From Cryobacterium sp. Y11 (GTDB lineage: Bacteria; Actinomycetota; Actinomycetes; Actinomycetales; Microbacteriaceae), in NCBI RefSeq assembly GCF_002929535.1, contig NZ_PJJO01000059.1, positions 231,119 to 295,118 of the forward strand: 64,000 nucleotides of DNA, given 5' to 3'. The notes under the pieces were generated by a model, which saw only the letters and a program-made list of their open reading frames with translations, did no database searches and was not told where the DNA came from. The position numbers and the translations under genes are program-made. This document shows positions 53,936-62,797 of this stretch, in pieces (positions within the stretch are counted from its first letter, which is position 1; the number at the start of each line of letters is the position of its first letter).

Positions 53936-55174
53936 CTACGCTCCCAGCTCCGCGTGCAAAAATGCCGCCACCCGGGCCCGCATACCCTCATCGAGGATAC
54001 CGATCGAGTGCAGCTCCCCTGGCACGACCACAAGCTCGTTGCGAATGCCCATGCGATCGAGCTCGGCCGCGAATGAGGTCGATTGGCTCATGGGAATGAA
54101 CTCGTCCGACGACGTGCCGATGAACACCGGTGGGTCGCTGCGGTCGAGCTGGCTCGACGCCGAGGCCTCAGCCGCCTGCTCGCACCGGTGGAGATTCTCG
54201 CAACCGAGGTATTCGCGCGTGATACGGGTGAGGCCGTCGACGGCGGTGACGAGTGCCGGCGGTCGCAGGTCGACTGGACCGGATAGCTCGGCCACAGCCG
54301 CGACCCGTGAGCCCGCGGACAGCGCGCCGGAGCCGCTGGTGCCGAGAAGTGCGACGAGGTTGCCGCCGGCCGATCCGCCGAAGGCACCGATCCGGTTCGG
54401 GTCGATACCGTATTCGTTGGCGTTGGCGTTGTCGATGTCGCGAACCCATTCCACGGCGAGCTGAAGGTCGTCGATCGCGGCGGGAAAAGTCGCGTCCGGA
54501 ACCAGACGGTAGTTGACCGAATACGCCACGAAACCCTCGCTCGCCAGCCACTGGCAAACCAGTCGCCAGTCGCTGTTGCCCTTGTCGCCGCGGGCCCAGC
54601 TGCCGCCGTGCACCGAGACGATGGCCGGTGACAGCGTGGGTGAGTCCTTATTAATGGATGCTGCGGCATCCGGCGGCTCCGCCGCCTCCGCAGTCCCGGT
54701 GCCGGCCGCGGGCCCAGTTTCGGAGCCCGGCAGCACGGTGTCTGCAGCATCCACGGTGTCTGCAGCATCCACGGTGTCTGCAGCATCCACGGTGTCTGCA
54801 GCATCCACTGTGCTGTCAAACACTGTGCTGTCAGGCGCTATTTCAGGCGGACTCGGTTGGGCGGATGAGTCGGGGGGAATCGGCGAACAGACGTCGAGGG
54901 TGAGCAACGCGCCGTCGTCCTGCGTGCCGTAAACCACGTCGGTCGTGACGGTGATGCCGTCGCCCGGCACGAAGGTGCGAATTCCCACGACGTCGTCGGT
55001 GATCAGCTCGCTTCCCTGTGCTCCGAGGCTGTTCGGCGCGACGTCGTAGCGATGCACGCGAAAGCCGGCCAGCAAGGCGGTGGCCACGATTGCCACGGCC
55101 GTTGCAACGAGCGCCGCCGTGCCCCGGGTGATGCGCCGATGACCGACGCGGGCCGGGCGTCGAAGACGTGTCAC
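53936..55174 (-). CDS. Secreted or membrane-anchored alpha/beta hydrolase (esterase/lipase, HSL-like)
   Basis: 412 residues. A signal anchor (ITRGTAALVATAVAIVATALLAGF) is followed by a first beta part, then a low-complexity insertion of about 90 residues with four TVDAAD repeats, then the hydrolase core: oxyanion HGGSWARGD, nucleophile elbow GAFGGSAGGNLVAL, and a C-terminal Asp/His (PPVFIGTSSDEFIP, PGELHSIGIL). The insertion sits between the early strands and the HGG motif, on the surface. Start GTG 55172-55174. Substrate unknown; a short-chain ester or feruloyl ester is likely for this class. Confidence 0.85.
   Translation of the reverse strand: MTRLRRPARVGHRRITRGTAALVATAVAIVATALLAGFRVHRYDVAPNSLGAQGSELITDDVVGIRTFVPGDGITVTTDVVYGTQDDGALLTLDVCSPIPPDSSAQPSPPEIAPDSTVFDSTVDAADTVDAADTVDAADTVDAADTVLPGSETGPAAGTGTAEAAEPPDAAASINKDSPTLSPAIVSVHGGSWARGDKGNSDWRLVCQWLASEGFVAYSVNYRLVPDATFPAAIDDLQLAVEWVRDIDNANANEYGIDPNRIGAFGGSAGGNLVALLGTSGSGALSAGSRVAAVAELSGPVDLRPPALVTAVDGLTRITREYLGCENLHRCEQAAEASASSQLDRSDPPVFIGTSSDEFIPMSQSTSFAAELDRMGIRNELVVVPGELHSIGILDEGMRARVAAFLHAELGA
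54738..54809 (-). repeat. 18-bp in-frame tandem repeat within the alpha/beta hydrolase gene
   Basis: Four units of GTGTCTGCAGCATCCACG (plus-strand reading), the last with one change, coding for TVDAAD-type repeats. The near identity of the units points to recent expansion. Confidence 0.9.
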
Positions 55175-55272
55175 GTGTGTTCCCCCGGGTTGTAGCTGCT
55201 GGGTTCGAGACTAGGCGCATCCGGCCGGACCCACGCATCGCGCCCGTCGTCCGCGAACTGACCCGCCGAGGT

Positions 55273-55341
55273 CTCGTGGCACCGGTTTGAGAAGCTCACC
55301 CCCGTTCAAACCAGTGCCATCTTCTCAAACACGTGCCGCGA
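55273..55341. repeat. Palindromic repeat element (REP-like), 3' side of hydrolase locus
   Basis: 69 bases beginning CTCGTGGCAC and ending GTGCCGCGA, same length and orientation as 53811-53879, with 17 mismatches by hand alignment. Shared core words are CGTTCAAACC and TCTCAAAC. It lies between the hydrolase start and the GNAT stop. Confidence 0.75.
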
Positions 55342-55364
55342 CCGCCACGCTGGCGGATCCGCGC

Positions 55365-55850
55365 TTAACAGGGCGGCGTGATCTGCAGGGTCTTAGCGAA
55401 GCAGACGCTGAATTCTTCGCCGACGTACTGGCCGAACAGCTCAATCTGTTCGTAGCCGCGCCCACGATACAGCGCCATCGCTGCGTGTTGCAGTGGGCCG
55501 GTTTCCAACGCGAGTGAGCGGATGCCGCGGCCAGCGGCATCCGCTTCGATACGGTCAAGCAGGCGACCGGCTATGCCGCGTCCGCGAGCGTCGGCGTGCA
55601 CAAACAGTCGCTTCAATTCCGCCGTGGCATCATCATTGGAACCGAGCGGCACCAGGGCCGCCATGCCGCGGGCCGCGCCATGCTCGTCTCGCGCTACGTA
55701 GACGGTGACGCCGGCCCGTTCGAGCTCGTCGGTGCTGAGCAGGAAACTGTTCTCCTCTGCATAGAGGGAGTGCGCGAAGGCAGTGCCGGCTGCTAGCAGG
55801 GCCTCGACATCGGTCTGCCGTGGTGGCTCGACGCTGATCGAAATGGTCAT
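55365..55850 (-). CDS. GNAT-family N-acetyltransferase
   Basis: 161 residues. Acetyl-CoA binding signature LKRLFVHADARGRGIAGRLLD (Arg/Gly-x-x-Gly) with the following IRSLALETGPLQHAAMALYRGRGYEQI pattern, described here in part, is typical of GNATs. The acceptor is unknown. TATTCT (55857-55862) lies 6 bases before the ATG, suggesting a leaderless transcript. Confidence 0.9.
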   Translation of the reverse strand: MTISISVEPPRQTDVEALLAAGTAFAHSLYAEENSFLLSTDELERAGVTVYVARDEHGAARGMAALVPLGSNDDATAELKRLFVHADARGRGIAGRLLDRIEADAAGRGIRSLALETGPLQHAAMALYRGRGYEQIELFGQYVGEEFSVCFAKTLQITPPC

Positions 55851-56109
55851 GTCACCAGAATAGAACGAGGCAATGTGCGTTCTTTTCGTGACTTTTTAGG
55901 GCCCATCCGGTAGCGTAGACAAGTCGGCTCTTGACACCGCGCTGTGCGCGGATGGGTTTGTAAGTCAAGTTGGGCCGGTTTCCCAGTAATCCGCTGGTGA
56001 AAAATCACTGTATGTGAACGGCCCCGACCACAGATTGCTCGGGTTCTCAGTTGCGTCGCATGTGCGATGTTGTTCTGCCATGTACTAAACACAACCCAGA
56101 AATATCTCT
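55851..56109 (+). promoter_or_regulatory. Long 5' leader region of the DEAD-box helicase gene
   Basis: 259 bases without a gene. GGTAGCGTAGACAAGT around 55910 may contain a -10 element, which would leave a leader of about 190 bases. No Shine-Dalgarno is seen in the last 20 bases before the ATG (CAGAAATATCTCT). A long leader is common for cold-induced RNA helicases, which regulate their own mRNA; here this is inference. Confidence 0.4.
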
Positions 56110-58347
56110 ATGCCTCAAGGCAATTCGCATAACGCTTCCGCTGGTCGTGGCGGTAAGAATTTTGATCCCAAGTATGCCTCCAAGGGCGGATCGGGCCACG
56201 GCGGTTCGAACAACGCGGGCAGCAAGAGCCCCGGACACCGCGGCTACCGCGCTGACGAGGGTGCCCCCAAGAAGCAGCGCTGGAACGCCGACGAGCGTGC
56301 CGCCCGTTCGAACGAGCGCCCCTCGAGCGAACGCCCGGCCTACGGCTCGCGTTCCGTTCGTCCCGAAAACGGCGGCCGCACCAACACCGAGCGCAACGAG
56401 CGCCCAGCGTACAACAACGACCGCCCGTCGTATGGCGACCGCAATAGCGCGCCTCGCACGGATCGCCCGTCCTACAACAACGACCGTCCGTCATACGGTG
56501 ACCGTAACAGTGCGCCTCGCACGGAGCGTCCGTCGTACGGTGACCGTGCGCCTCGCACGGATCGTCCGGCCTACAACAACGACCGGCCCTCCTACGGTGA
56601 CCGCAATAGTGCTCCCCGCACGGAGCGTCCGTCGTATGGCGACCGCGCTCCGCGTACCGACCGCCCCGCTTACAACAACGATCGCCCGGCCCGCACCGAC
56701 CGGCCCTCCTATGGAGACCGCAATAGTGCTCCCCGCGCGGAGCGTCCGTCCTACGGCGACCGCGCTCCGCGTACCGATCGTCCGGCCTACAACAACGACC
56801 GCCCCTCCTACGGTGACCGCAACAGCGCTCCCCGCACGGAGCGTCCGTCCTACGGCGACCGCGCTCCGCGTACCGACCGTCCGGCCTACAACAACGACCG
56901 TCCGGCCCGCACTGAGCGCCCGTCCTATGGTGATCGTCCGGCCCGCACCGAGCGCCCCTCCTACGGAGACCGCGCCCCGCGCAGCTTCGACGACCGCGCC
57001 CCGCGTCGCTCGAACGATGACCGCCCGCCCCGTCGCGATTTCGGTAACGACCGTCCGAGCGATGGCGACAGCAAGTTCTACCCGAAGCGCAGCGAAGACG
57101 GCGTCAAGCCCACCTTCGCCGGCGGCGAAGACGTCGTACTCGAGCGTCTCGAAGCCATTGCAACGACGGCATCCGACGTTGTCGGCGTAACCTTCGGCGA
57201 CCTGGGCCTCGGCGAGAACATCGTGCGCGAGCTCGCCGCCCTTGGCGCTCCGAGCCCGTTCCCGATCCAGGCTGCCACCATCCCCGACGTGCTCGCTGGG
57301 CGCGACGTGCTCGGCCGCGGCAAAACCGGTTCCGGCAAGACGATCGCCTTCGGTGCACCCCTGGTAGAGAAGCTGATGGAGAACAACGGCGCCAAGGACC
57401 GCAAGATGGCCCGCAAGCCTCGCGCGCTCATCTTGGCCCCGACCCGTGAGCTCGCGCTGCAGATCGACCGCACAGTGCAGCCCATTGCCCGCAGTGTTGG
57501 ACTCTTCACCACCCAGATCTACGGCGGAGTTCCGCAGTACCGCCAGGTCAGCGCCCTCCAGCGCGGCGTGGACATCATCATCGGCACCGCTGGCCGCATC
57601 GAAGACCTCATCGACCAGGGGCGTCTCGACCTGTCCGAGGTCGTCGTGACCGTGCTGGACGAGGCCGACTACATGTGCGACCTCGGGTTCCTCGAGCCGG
57701 TTCAGCGCATCCTGCGCCAGACTAAGGCCGGCGGCCAGAAGCTGCTCTTCTCCGCCACGCTCGACAAGGGTGTTGCCTCGCTGGTCAAGGAATTCTTGAC
57801 CAACCCGGCCGTGCACGAGGTTGCCGGTGAAGACCAGGCCTCCTCCACGATCGACCACCGCGTGCTCGTCATCGAGCACCGCGACAAGGGCCGCATCATT
57901 GAAGAGCTCGTCAACCGCGAGGGCAAGACGCTCATCTTCAGCCGCACCCGTGCCTACGCTGAGCAGCTCGCCGAACAACTCGAAGACGCCGGAGTCAAGG
58001 CCACCAGCCTGCACGGTGACCTCAACCAGGCTCGCCGTACCCGCAACCTGCAGATGCTCACGAGCGGCCGGGTCAACGTACTTGTCGCAACGGATGTCGC
58101 CGCTCGCGGAATCCACGTCGACGACATCGACCTGGTGATCCAGGCCGACGCCCCCGACGAGTACAAGACGTACTTGCACCGCGCCGGCCGTACCGGTCGC
58201 GCTGGCAAGACCGGAACCGTCGTGACGCTCATCCCCAAGCAGCGCAAGCGCCGCATGGACGAGCTACTCGACCGGGCCGAGATCGACGCGAGCTACACCT
58301 CAGCCACTCCCGGTGACGCGGCTGTGCGCGAACTCGCCAACATCTAG
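56110..58347 (+). CDS. DEAD-box RNA helicase with long N-terminal Arg/Tyr-rich disordered repeat
   Basis: 745 residues. The C-terminal part (about 345-735) is a full DEAD-box core: Q motif PFPIQAATIP, GKTGSGKT, PTRELA, TAGR (Pro replaced by Ala in TPGR), DEAD, SAT, LIFSRT, TDVAARGIHVDD, HRAGRTGRAG. The first 330 residues are low complexity: a GGS/Asn-rich start, then many copies of RPSYGDR, RPAYNNDR, RNSAPRTE and RAPRTD. Arg and Tyr are spaced regularly and Lys is rare, the sticker pattern of phase-separating proteins. Actinobacterial homologues usually carry such tails at the C-terminus. It probably remodels RNA, perhaps at low temperature. Confidence 0.93.
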   Translation: MPQGNSHNASAGRGGKNFDPKYASKGGSGHGGSNNAGSKSPGHRGYRADEGAPKKQRWNADERAARSNERPSSERPAYGSRSVRPENGGRTNTERNERPAYNNDRPSYGDRNSAPRTDRPSYNNDRPSYGDRNSAPRTERPSYGDRAPRTDRPAYNNDRPSYGDRNSAPRTERPSYGDRAPRTDRPAYNNDRPARTDRPSYGDRNSAPRAERPSYGDRAPRTDRPAYNNDRPSYGDRNSAPRTERPSYGDRAPRTDRPAYNNDRPARTERPSYGDRPARTERPSYGDRAPRSFDDRAPRRSNDDRPPRRDFGNDRPSDGDSKFYPKRSEDGVKPTFAGGEDVVLERLEAIATTASDVVGVTFGDLGLGENIVRELAALGAPSPFPIQAATIPDVLAGRDVLGRGKTGSGKTIAFGAPLVEKLMENNGAKDRKMARKPRALILAPTRELALQIDRTVQPIARSVGLFTTQIYGGVPQYRQVSALQRGVDIIIGTAGRIEDLIDQGRLDLSEVVVTVLDEADYMCDLGFLEPVQRILRQTKAGGQKLLFSATLDKGVASLVKEFLTNPAVHEVAGEDQASSTIDHRVLVIEHRDKGRIIEELVNREGKTLIFSRTRAYAEQLAEQLEDAGVKATSLHGDLNQARRTRNLQMLTSGRVNVLVATDVAARGIHVDDIDLVIQADAPDEYKTYLHRAGRTGRAGKTGTVVTLIPKQRKRRMDELLDRAEIDASYTSATPGDAAVRELANI

Positions 58348-58362
58348 CATCCGTTCTTATTA

Positions 58363-58402
58363 GCAGAAGGGGCACCCGCCATCCGGCGAGTGCCCCTTCT
58401 GC
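58363..58402 (+). terminator. Hairpin downstream of the helicase gene
   Basis: GCAGAAGGGGCAC (58363-58375) and GTGCCCCTTCTGC (58390-58402) form a perfect 13-bp stem with a 14-base loop, 15 bases after the helicase stop. No T-tract follows. Confidence 0.7.
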
Positions 58403-58506
58403 ATGCCACGCGGGTTGTGTGAACCGGCCAGCATCTGCCAGAATTACTTTCCGAACGGTCGGTAACTTATTTCTCGTTCATACAGACATTGTCGTCAGGA
58501 GAGAAC

Positions 58507-59691
58507 ATGGCTGAGGCCTACCTCGTTGGTGGAGCACGCACCCCCGTAGGACGATACGGCGGAGCGCTGGCCACAGTTCGCCCCGACGACCTCGCCGCAC
58601 TCGTGGTCGGCGAGGCCGTGCGCCGCGCCGGTATCGACCCTGGCCTGATCGAGGAGATCATTTTCGGCGCCGCTACCCAGGCGGGAGAAGACAACCGCAA
58701 CGTCGCCCGGATGGCTGGACTCCTCGCCGGACTGCCAGACCACGTGCCGGGCATCACGGTCAACCGGTTGTGCGCCTCCGGGATGTCCGCCATCACCATG
58801 GCCGCGCAGGCCATTCGCGCTGGCGACGCCGACCTGATGATTGCCGGTGGCGTCGAATCGATGACCCGCGCCCCCTGGGTGCAGGCCAAACCTGAGCGCC
58901 CCTGGGCCAAGCCCGGAGCCCAGTTCGACACCTCGATCGGCTGGCGCTTCGTGAACTCCAAACTTGCAGCCCGCGACAAAGCCACCTTCTCCATGTCGGA
59001 GACGGCCGAGGAGGTCGCCCGGCTCGATGGCATTACACGTTTAGCTGCGGATGCCTTTGCCCTCCGCAGCCACCAGCGCGCCGCCGCCGCCATCGATGCT
59101 GGCCACTTCGTCGATGAAATCGTCGGCGTGCCCACCAAGAAGGGCGAGGTGCTTGTCGACGAAGGCCTGCGCCGCGACACCACCCTCGAGGGCCTCGCCG
59201 CCCTGCGCCCGATCGTAGCCGGCGGCTCCGTCGTCACGGCCGGCAATGCGAGCTCGCTCAACGATGGCGCCTCGGCGATTCTCGTGGCAAGCGGCGAGGC
59301 CGTGAAAAAATACGGTCTCACGCCGCGTGCCCGCATTGTGGTCGGCGCGAGTGTCGGCCTGGCCCCGGAGATCATGGGGCTCGGCCCCGTCGCTGCCACC
59401 CAGCGCGCCCTCGACCGCAGTGGCCTGAGCGTCGCCGACCTCGGCGCGATCGAGCTCAACGAGGCCTTCGCCACCCAATCCATCGCGTGTATCCGTCGCC
59501 TCGGCCTCGACGAGGAAATCGTCAATCGCGACGGCGGAGCGATCGCCCTCGGGCACCCACTGGGATCGAGCGGAGCTCGCCTCGTCGTCACGCTGCTCGC
59601 CCGCATGGAACGAGAAAGCACCCAGCACGGCCTCGCCACGATGTGCGTCGGTGTCGGCCAAGGCTCTGCTCTCATTCTGGAGCGGGTCTAA
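58507..59691 (+). CDS. Acetyl-CoA acetyltransferase / 3-oxoadipyl-CoA thiolase type
   Basis: 394 residues from ATG 58507, behind AGGAGA. Thiolase catalytic residues: nucleophile Cys in TVNRLCASGMSAI, His in ALGHPLGSSGARL, and second Cys in MCVGVGQGSAL. The N-terminus AYLVGGARTPVGRYGGAL is typical of PaaJ/PcaF-like thiolases. With the next two genes it fits the last step of phenylacetate breakdown (3-oxoadipyl-CoA to succinyl-CoA and acetyl-CoA). Narrow substrate choice cannot be read from sequence, so paaJ is a likely but not certain name. Confidence 0.9.
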   Translation: MAEAYLVGGARTPVGRYGGALATVRPDDLAALVVGEAVRRAGIDPGLIEEIIFGAATQAGEDNRNVARMAGLLAGLPDHVPGITVNRLCASGMSAITMAAQAIRAGDADLMIAGGVESMTRAPWVQAKPERPWAKPGAQFDTSIGWRFVNSKLAARDKATFSMSETAEEVARLDGITRLAADAFALRSHQRAAAAIDAGHFVDEIVGVPTKKGEVLVDEGLRRDTTLEGLAALRPIVAGGSVVTAGNASSLNDGASAILVASGEAVKKYGLTPRARIVVGASVGLAPEIMGLGPVAATQRALDRSGLSVADLGAIELNEAFATQSIACIRRLGLDEEIVNRDGGAIALGHPLGSSGARLVVTLLARMERESTQHGLATMCVGVGQGSALILERV

Positions 59692-59736
59692 TGTCGAGAG
59701 CCACGCCCGCCGAATCGTCACTGTGGAGAAAATCTG

Positions 59737-60630
59737 ATGTCTATTTCTGAACTGGAACTCGGTGACCGCGGTGAATCCGGCGTGCCTGACCGGGTCGGCG
59801 TGCTCGGCGGTGGCCGCATGGGCGCTGGCATTGCCCACGCCTTCCTGCTGGCCGGAGCCCACGTGGCCTTGGTTGAACGCAACGACACCGAAGCGGGTGC
59901 TGCGCGCGATCGGGTGCTGCGCGCCGTCGACGCGAGCGTCAGCCGCGGTGCCACGGGTGAAACTCGTCTCGAACTCGGCTCCCGCCTCGACGTCGGCGCT
60001 GACTTTGAACTCTTCAGCGACCGCGAGCTCGTGGTCGAGGCCGTTCCCGAGGTGCGCGTGCTCAAGGTCGATGCTCTGCAGAAGGTCGAGGCGCAGATTT
60101 CGGACGACGCCGCGCTCGCGAGCAATACCTCGTCGATCTCCATCGACGATCTCGCCTCTGAGCTGAAGCGTCCGGCCCGGTTTCTGGGCCTGCACTTCTT
60201 CAACCCGGTGCCAGCCTCGAGCCTGGTTGAGCTGGTCACCGGCAGCGCCACGTCGGCCGAATTGGTAGCGGATGCGCAGAGCTGGGTTTCCGCGCTCGGC
60301 AAGACCCCGATCACCGTCAGCGATGCCCCTGGGTTCGCCTCCTCCCGGCTCGGTGTCGCCCTCGGACTCGAGGCCATCCGCATGCTCGAGGAGGGCGTCG
60401 CGAGTGCCTCGGATATCGACGCCGCCATGATGCTCGGCTACAAGCACCCGGTCGGGCCGCTGAAGCTGACCGACCTGGTCGGGCTCGACGTGCGGCTCGG
60501 CATCGCCGAATACCTGCATAAGCAGCTCGGCGCCCGTTTCGAACCGCCCGCGCTGTTGCGAAGGCTTGTCGCCGAGGGCAAGCTCGGCCGCAAGTCCGGC
60601 CAGGGCTTCTACCGCTGGGACGAGGCCTGA
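59737..60630 (+). CDS. 3-hydroxyacyl-CoA dehydrogenase, PaaH-like
   Basis: 297 residues from ATG 59737 with GGAGA upstream. The NAD-binding start RVGVLGGGRMGAGIAHAFLLAG, the family block LGLHFFNPVPASSLVELV and DAPGFASSRLGVAL, and C-terminal DLVGLDVRLGIAEYL are present. It would oxidise a 3-hydroxyacyl-CoA such as 3-hydroxyadipyl-CoA. It lies 45 bases after the thiolase and 89 bases before paaZ. Confidence 0.9.
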   Translation: MSISELELGDRGESGVPDRVGVLGGGRMGAGIAHAFLLAGAHVALVERNDTEAGAARDRVLRAVDASVSRGATGETRLELGSRLDVGADFELFSDRELVVEAVPEVRVLKVDALQKVEAQISDDAALASNTSSISIDDLASELKRPARFLGLHFFNPVPASSLVELVTGSATSAELVADAQSWVSALGKTPITVSDAPGFASSRLGVALGLEAIRMLEEGVASASDIDAAMMLGYKHPVGPLKLTDLVGLDVRLGIAEYLHKQLGARFEPPALLRRLVAEGKLGRKSGQGFYRWDEA

Positions 60631-60719
60631 TGCCCGTCCCCGCAACGCGCCAGGTGCGGACCGCCATCCCGACAACGCACCCCATTCTCGAAAACGCACC
60701 CACCGCCAAGGAGACCCCG

Positions 60720-62777
60720 ATGACGACCATCCTGCCCAGCTACATCCAAGGCTCCTGGTGGACCCCATCCGACTCTGCAACCGGCACCGACGTCTGTGAC
60801 GCCTCGACCGGCGAAATCGTCACCCGCGTCAGCACCCACGGGCTCGACCTCGCCGCGGCCCTCGACTACGCGCGCACGGTCGGCCAGAAATCCCTCGGCG
60901 AGCTCACCTTTCACCAGCGAGCCGTACTCCTGAAGCAGATGGCGCTGCTGCTGACCGACCGCAAACCAGAGCTCTACGCGCTGTCGAGCCGCACCGGCGC
61001 CACCAAGGCCGATTCCTGGGTCGACATCGATGGCGGAATCGGCGTGCTCTTCAGCTATTCCTCCAAGGGCCGCCGCGAACTGCCCAACGCCCGCGTCTAC
61101 GTCGACGGACCGGTCGAGCCGCTCTCGAAAGACGGCTCCTTCATCGCCCGCCACATCTACTCGCGCCTGCCCGGCGTGGCCGTGCAGATCAACGCCTTCA
61201 ACTTTCCGGTCTGGGGCGCCCTAGAGAAGTTCGCGCCTGCCTTCCTAGCCGGCGTGCCCACCCTGGTCAAGCCCGCGACCCCCTCGGGTTACCTCACCGA
61301 GGCCTTCGTCCGCATCCTCACCGACTCCGGCCTGCTCCCGGAGGGTTCGCTGCAGCTCGTCTCCGGCAGCGTTCCTACCCTGTTCGATGACGTGCGTCTC
61401 GGCGACCTCGTTGCCTTCACCGGCTCGGCCTCGACCGCTGAGAAACTGCGTGCGAGCGCCTCCGTGCAGACCGGGGGAGTGCGCTTCACGAACGAGACCG
61501 ACTCGATCAACGCATCCGTTCTGGGAACGGATGCCGTCGCCGGCACTGGCGAATTCGATGCTTTCGTCAAGCAGGTCGTCACCGAAATGACGGGCAAGGC
61601 CGGCCAGAAGTGCACCGCCATCCGCCGCGTCATCGTGCCGCGCACGGCGATGGATGACGTCGTCGCCGCCGTGCAGGCCCGAATAAGTGAGCGCATCGTG
61701 CTCGGTGACCCGCGGGCCGAGGGCGTAACCATGGGCCCCCTGGCCTCCATCGGGCAGCGCCTTGAGGTGCTCAAGCAGGTGGCCCGGCTGCAAGCCGCTG
61801 GCGGCAACCTCGTCGTCGGTAAAACGGATGCCCCCGCCGTTCTTCACGCAGATGGCACGACCGCGCTCGCCCCCGATGGTGCCTTTATCGAGCCGCTGCT
61901 GCTGCGCTTTGACGACGTCTCCGTCGCCGAAGTGCACGAGGTCGAAGCGTTTGGTCCGGTCTCCAGTGTGCTCGGCTACGACACGCTCGACGAGGCCATT
62001 GCCCTCGTTCGCCTGGGCGGGGGCTCGCTCGTCACCAGCATCGCCACCCACGACCCAGAAATTGCCGTAGCCCTGATGACCGGAATCTCAGCCTTCAACG
62101 GCCGCGTGCTCGTGCTCGACCGCGACGACGCACGCACCTCGACCGGGCATGGCTCACCGGTGCCGCAGCTCGTGCACGGCGGCCCCGGCCGGGCCGGCGG
62201 CGGCGAAGAACTCGGCGGAATCCGCGCTGTGCTGCACCACATGCAGCGCACCGCCATCCAGGGGTCGCCCGAGATGCTCACGGCCATTACCGGAATCTGG
62301 CACCAGGGCGCGTGTGCGAAGGCCGGCGGCACGCATCCGTTTAGAAAGAGCCTGGCCGAACTTGTGATCGGCGACCAGATCGTTTCCGATTCGCGCACGG
62401 TGAACCTTGCGGACATCGAGACCTTCGCCCAGTTCACCGGCGACACCTTTTACGCCCATATGGACGAAGAAGCCGCCGCCGCGAATCCGTTCTTCCCTGG
62501 CCGGGTGGCGCACGGTTACCTACTCGTCTCCTGGGCCGCCGGACTGTTCGTCGACCCGGCACCCGGGCCGGTGCTGGCCAACTCGGGCCTCGAGAACCTG
62601 CGTTTCGTCACGCCGGTCTCGCCCGGCGACAGCATTCGCGTCGCGCTCACTGCGAAGCAGATCACCCCGCGGGAGACCGACGACTACGGAGAGGTGCGCT
62701 GGGATGCCGTGCTGACCAACCAGAATAATGAGCTCGTTGCGTCCTACGACGTGCTCACCCTGGTTGCCAAGCACTAG
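60720..62777 (+). CDS. paaZ: Bifunctional PaaZ: oxepin-CoA hydrolase and 3-oxo-5,6-dehydrosuberyl-CoA semialdehyde dehydrogenase
   Basis: 685 residues from ATG 60720, behind AAGGAG. N-terminal aldehyde dehydrogenase (about 1-520): INAFNFPVWGALEKFAPAFL, AFTGSASTAEKLR, and catalytic Cys in GKAGQKCTAIRRV. C-terminal MaoC-like hydratase (about 545-685): FAQFTGDTFYAHMDEEAAAANPFFPGRVAHGYLL, described here in part, with the Asp/His pair in FTGDTFYAHMD. The enzyme opens the oxepin ring and oxidises the aldehyde in phenylacetate catabolism. The ring-epoxidising paaABCDE and paaK, paaG genes are not in the window, so the upper pathway must lie elsewhere or follow outside. Confidence 0.93.
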   Translation: MTTILPSYIQGSWWTPSDSATGTDVCDASTGEIVTRVSTHGLDLAAALDYARTVGQKSLGELTFHQRAVLLKQMALLLTDRKPELYALSSRTGATKADSWVDIDGGIGVLFSYSSKGRRELPNARVYVDGPVEPLSKDGSFIARHIYSRLPGVAVQINAFNFPVWGALEKFAPAFLAGVPTLVKPATPSGYLTEAFVRILTDSGLLPEGSLQLVSGSVPTLFDDVRLGDLVAFTGSASTAEKLRASASVQTGGVRFTNETDSINASVLGTDAVAGTGEFDAFVKQVVTEMTGKAGQKCTAIRRVIVPRTAMDDVVAAVQARISERIVLGDPRAEGVTMGPLASIGQRLEVLKQVARLQAAGGNLVVGKTDAPAVLHADGTTALAPDGAFIEPLLLRFDDVSVAEVHEVEAFGPVSSVLGYDTLDEAIALVRLGGGSLVTSIATHDPEIAVALMTGISAFNGRVLVLDRDDARTSTGHGSPVPQLVHGGPGRAGGGEELGGIRAVLHHMQRTAIQGSPEMLTAITGIWHQGACAKAGGTHPFRKSLAELVIGDQIVSDSRTVNLADIETFAQFTGDTFYAHMDEEAAAANPFFPGRVAHGYLLVSWAAGLFVDPAPGPVLANSGLENLRFVTPVSPGDSIRVALTAKQITPRETDDYGEVRWDAVLTNQNNELVASYDVLTLVAKH

Positions 62778-62797
62778 GTTTCACCAGCTTCAACGGT

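Noticed and set aside
56395..56985. CRISPR-like appearance of repeats in the helicase gene
   Set aside because: Repeats are in frame, of variable length, with no unique spacers, and encode RPSYGDR-type units.
56051..58179. Long open frames in other frames and on the minus strand over the helicase repeat (379 and 562 codons)
   Set aside because: They are by-products of the GC-rich in-frame repeat; the translations are Arg/Thr/Val-rich without domains, while the frame 56110-58347 has all helicase motifs.
59041..60780. 579-codon minus-strand frame across the thiolase and dehydrogenase genes
   Set aside because: Antisense to two genes with complete catalytic motifs.
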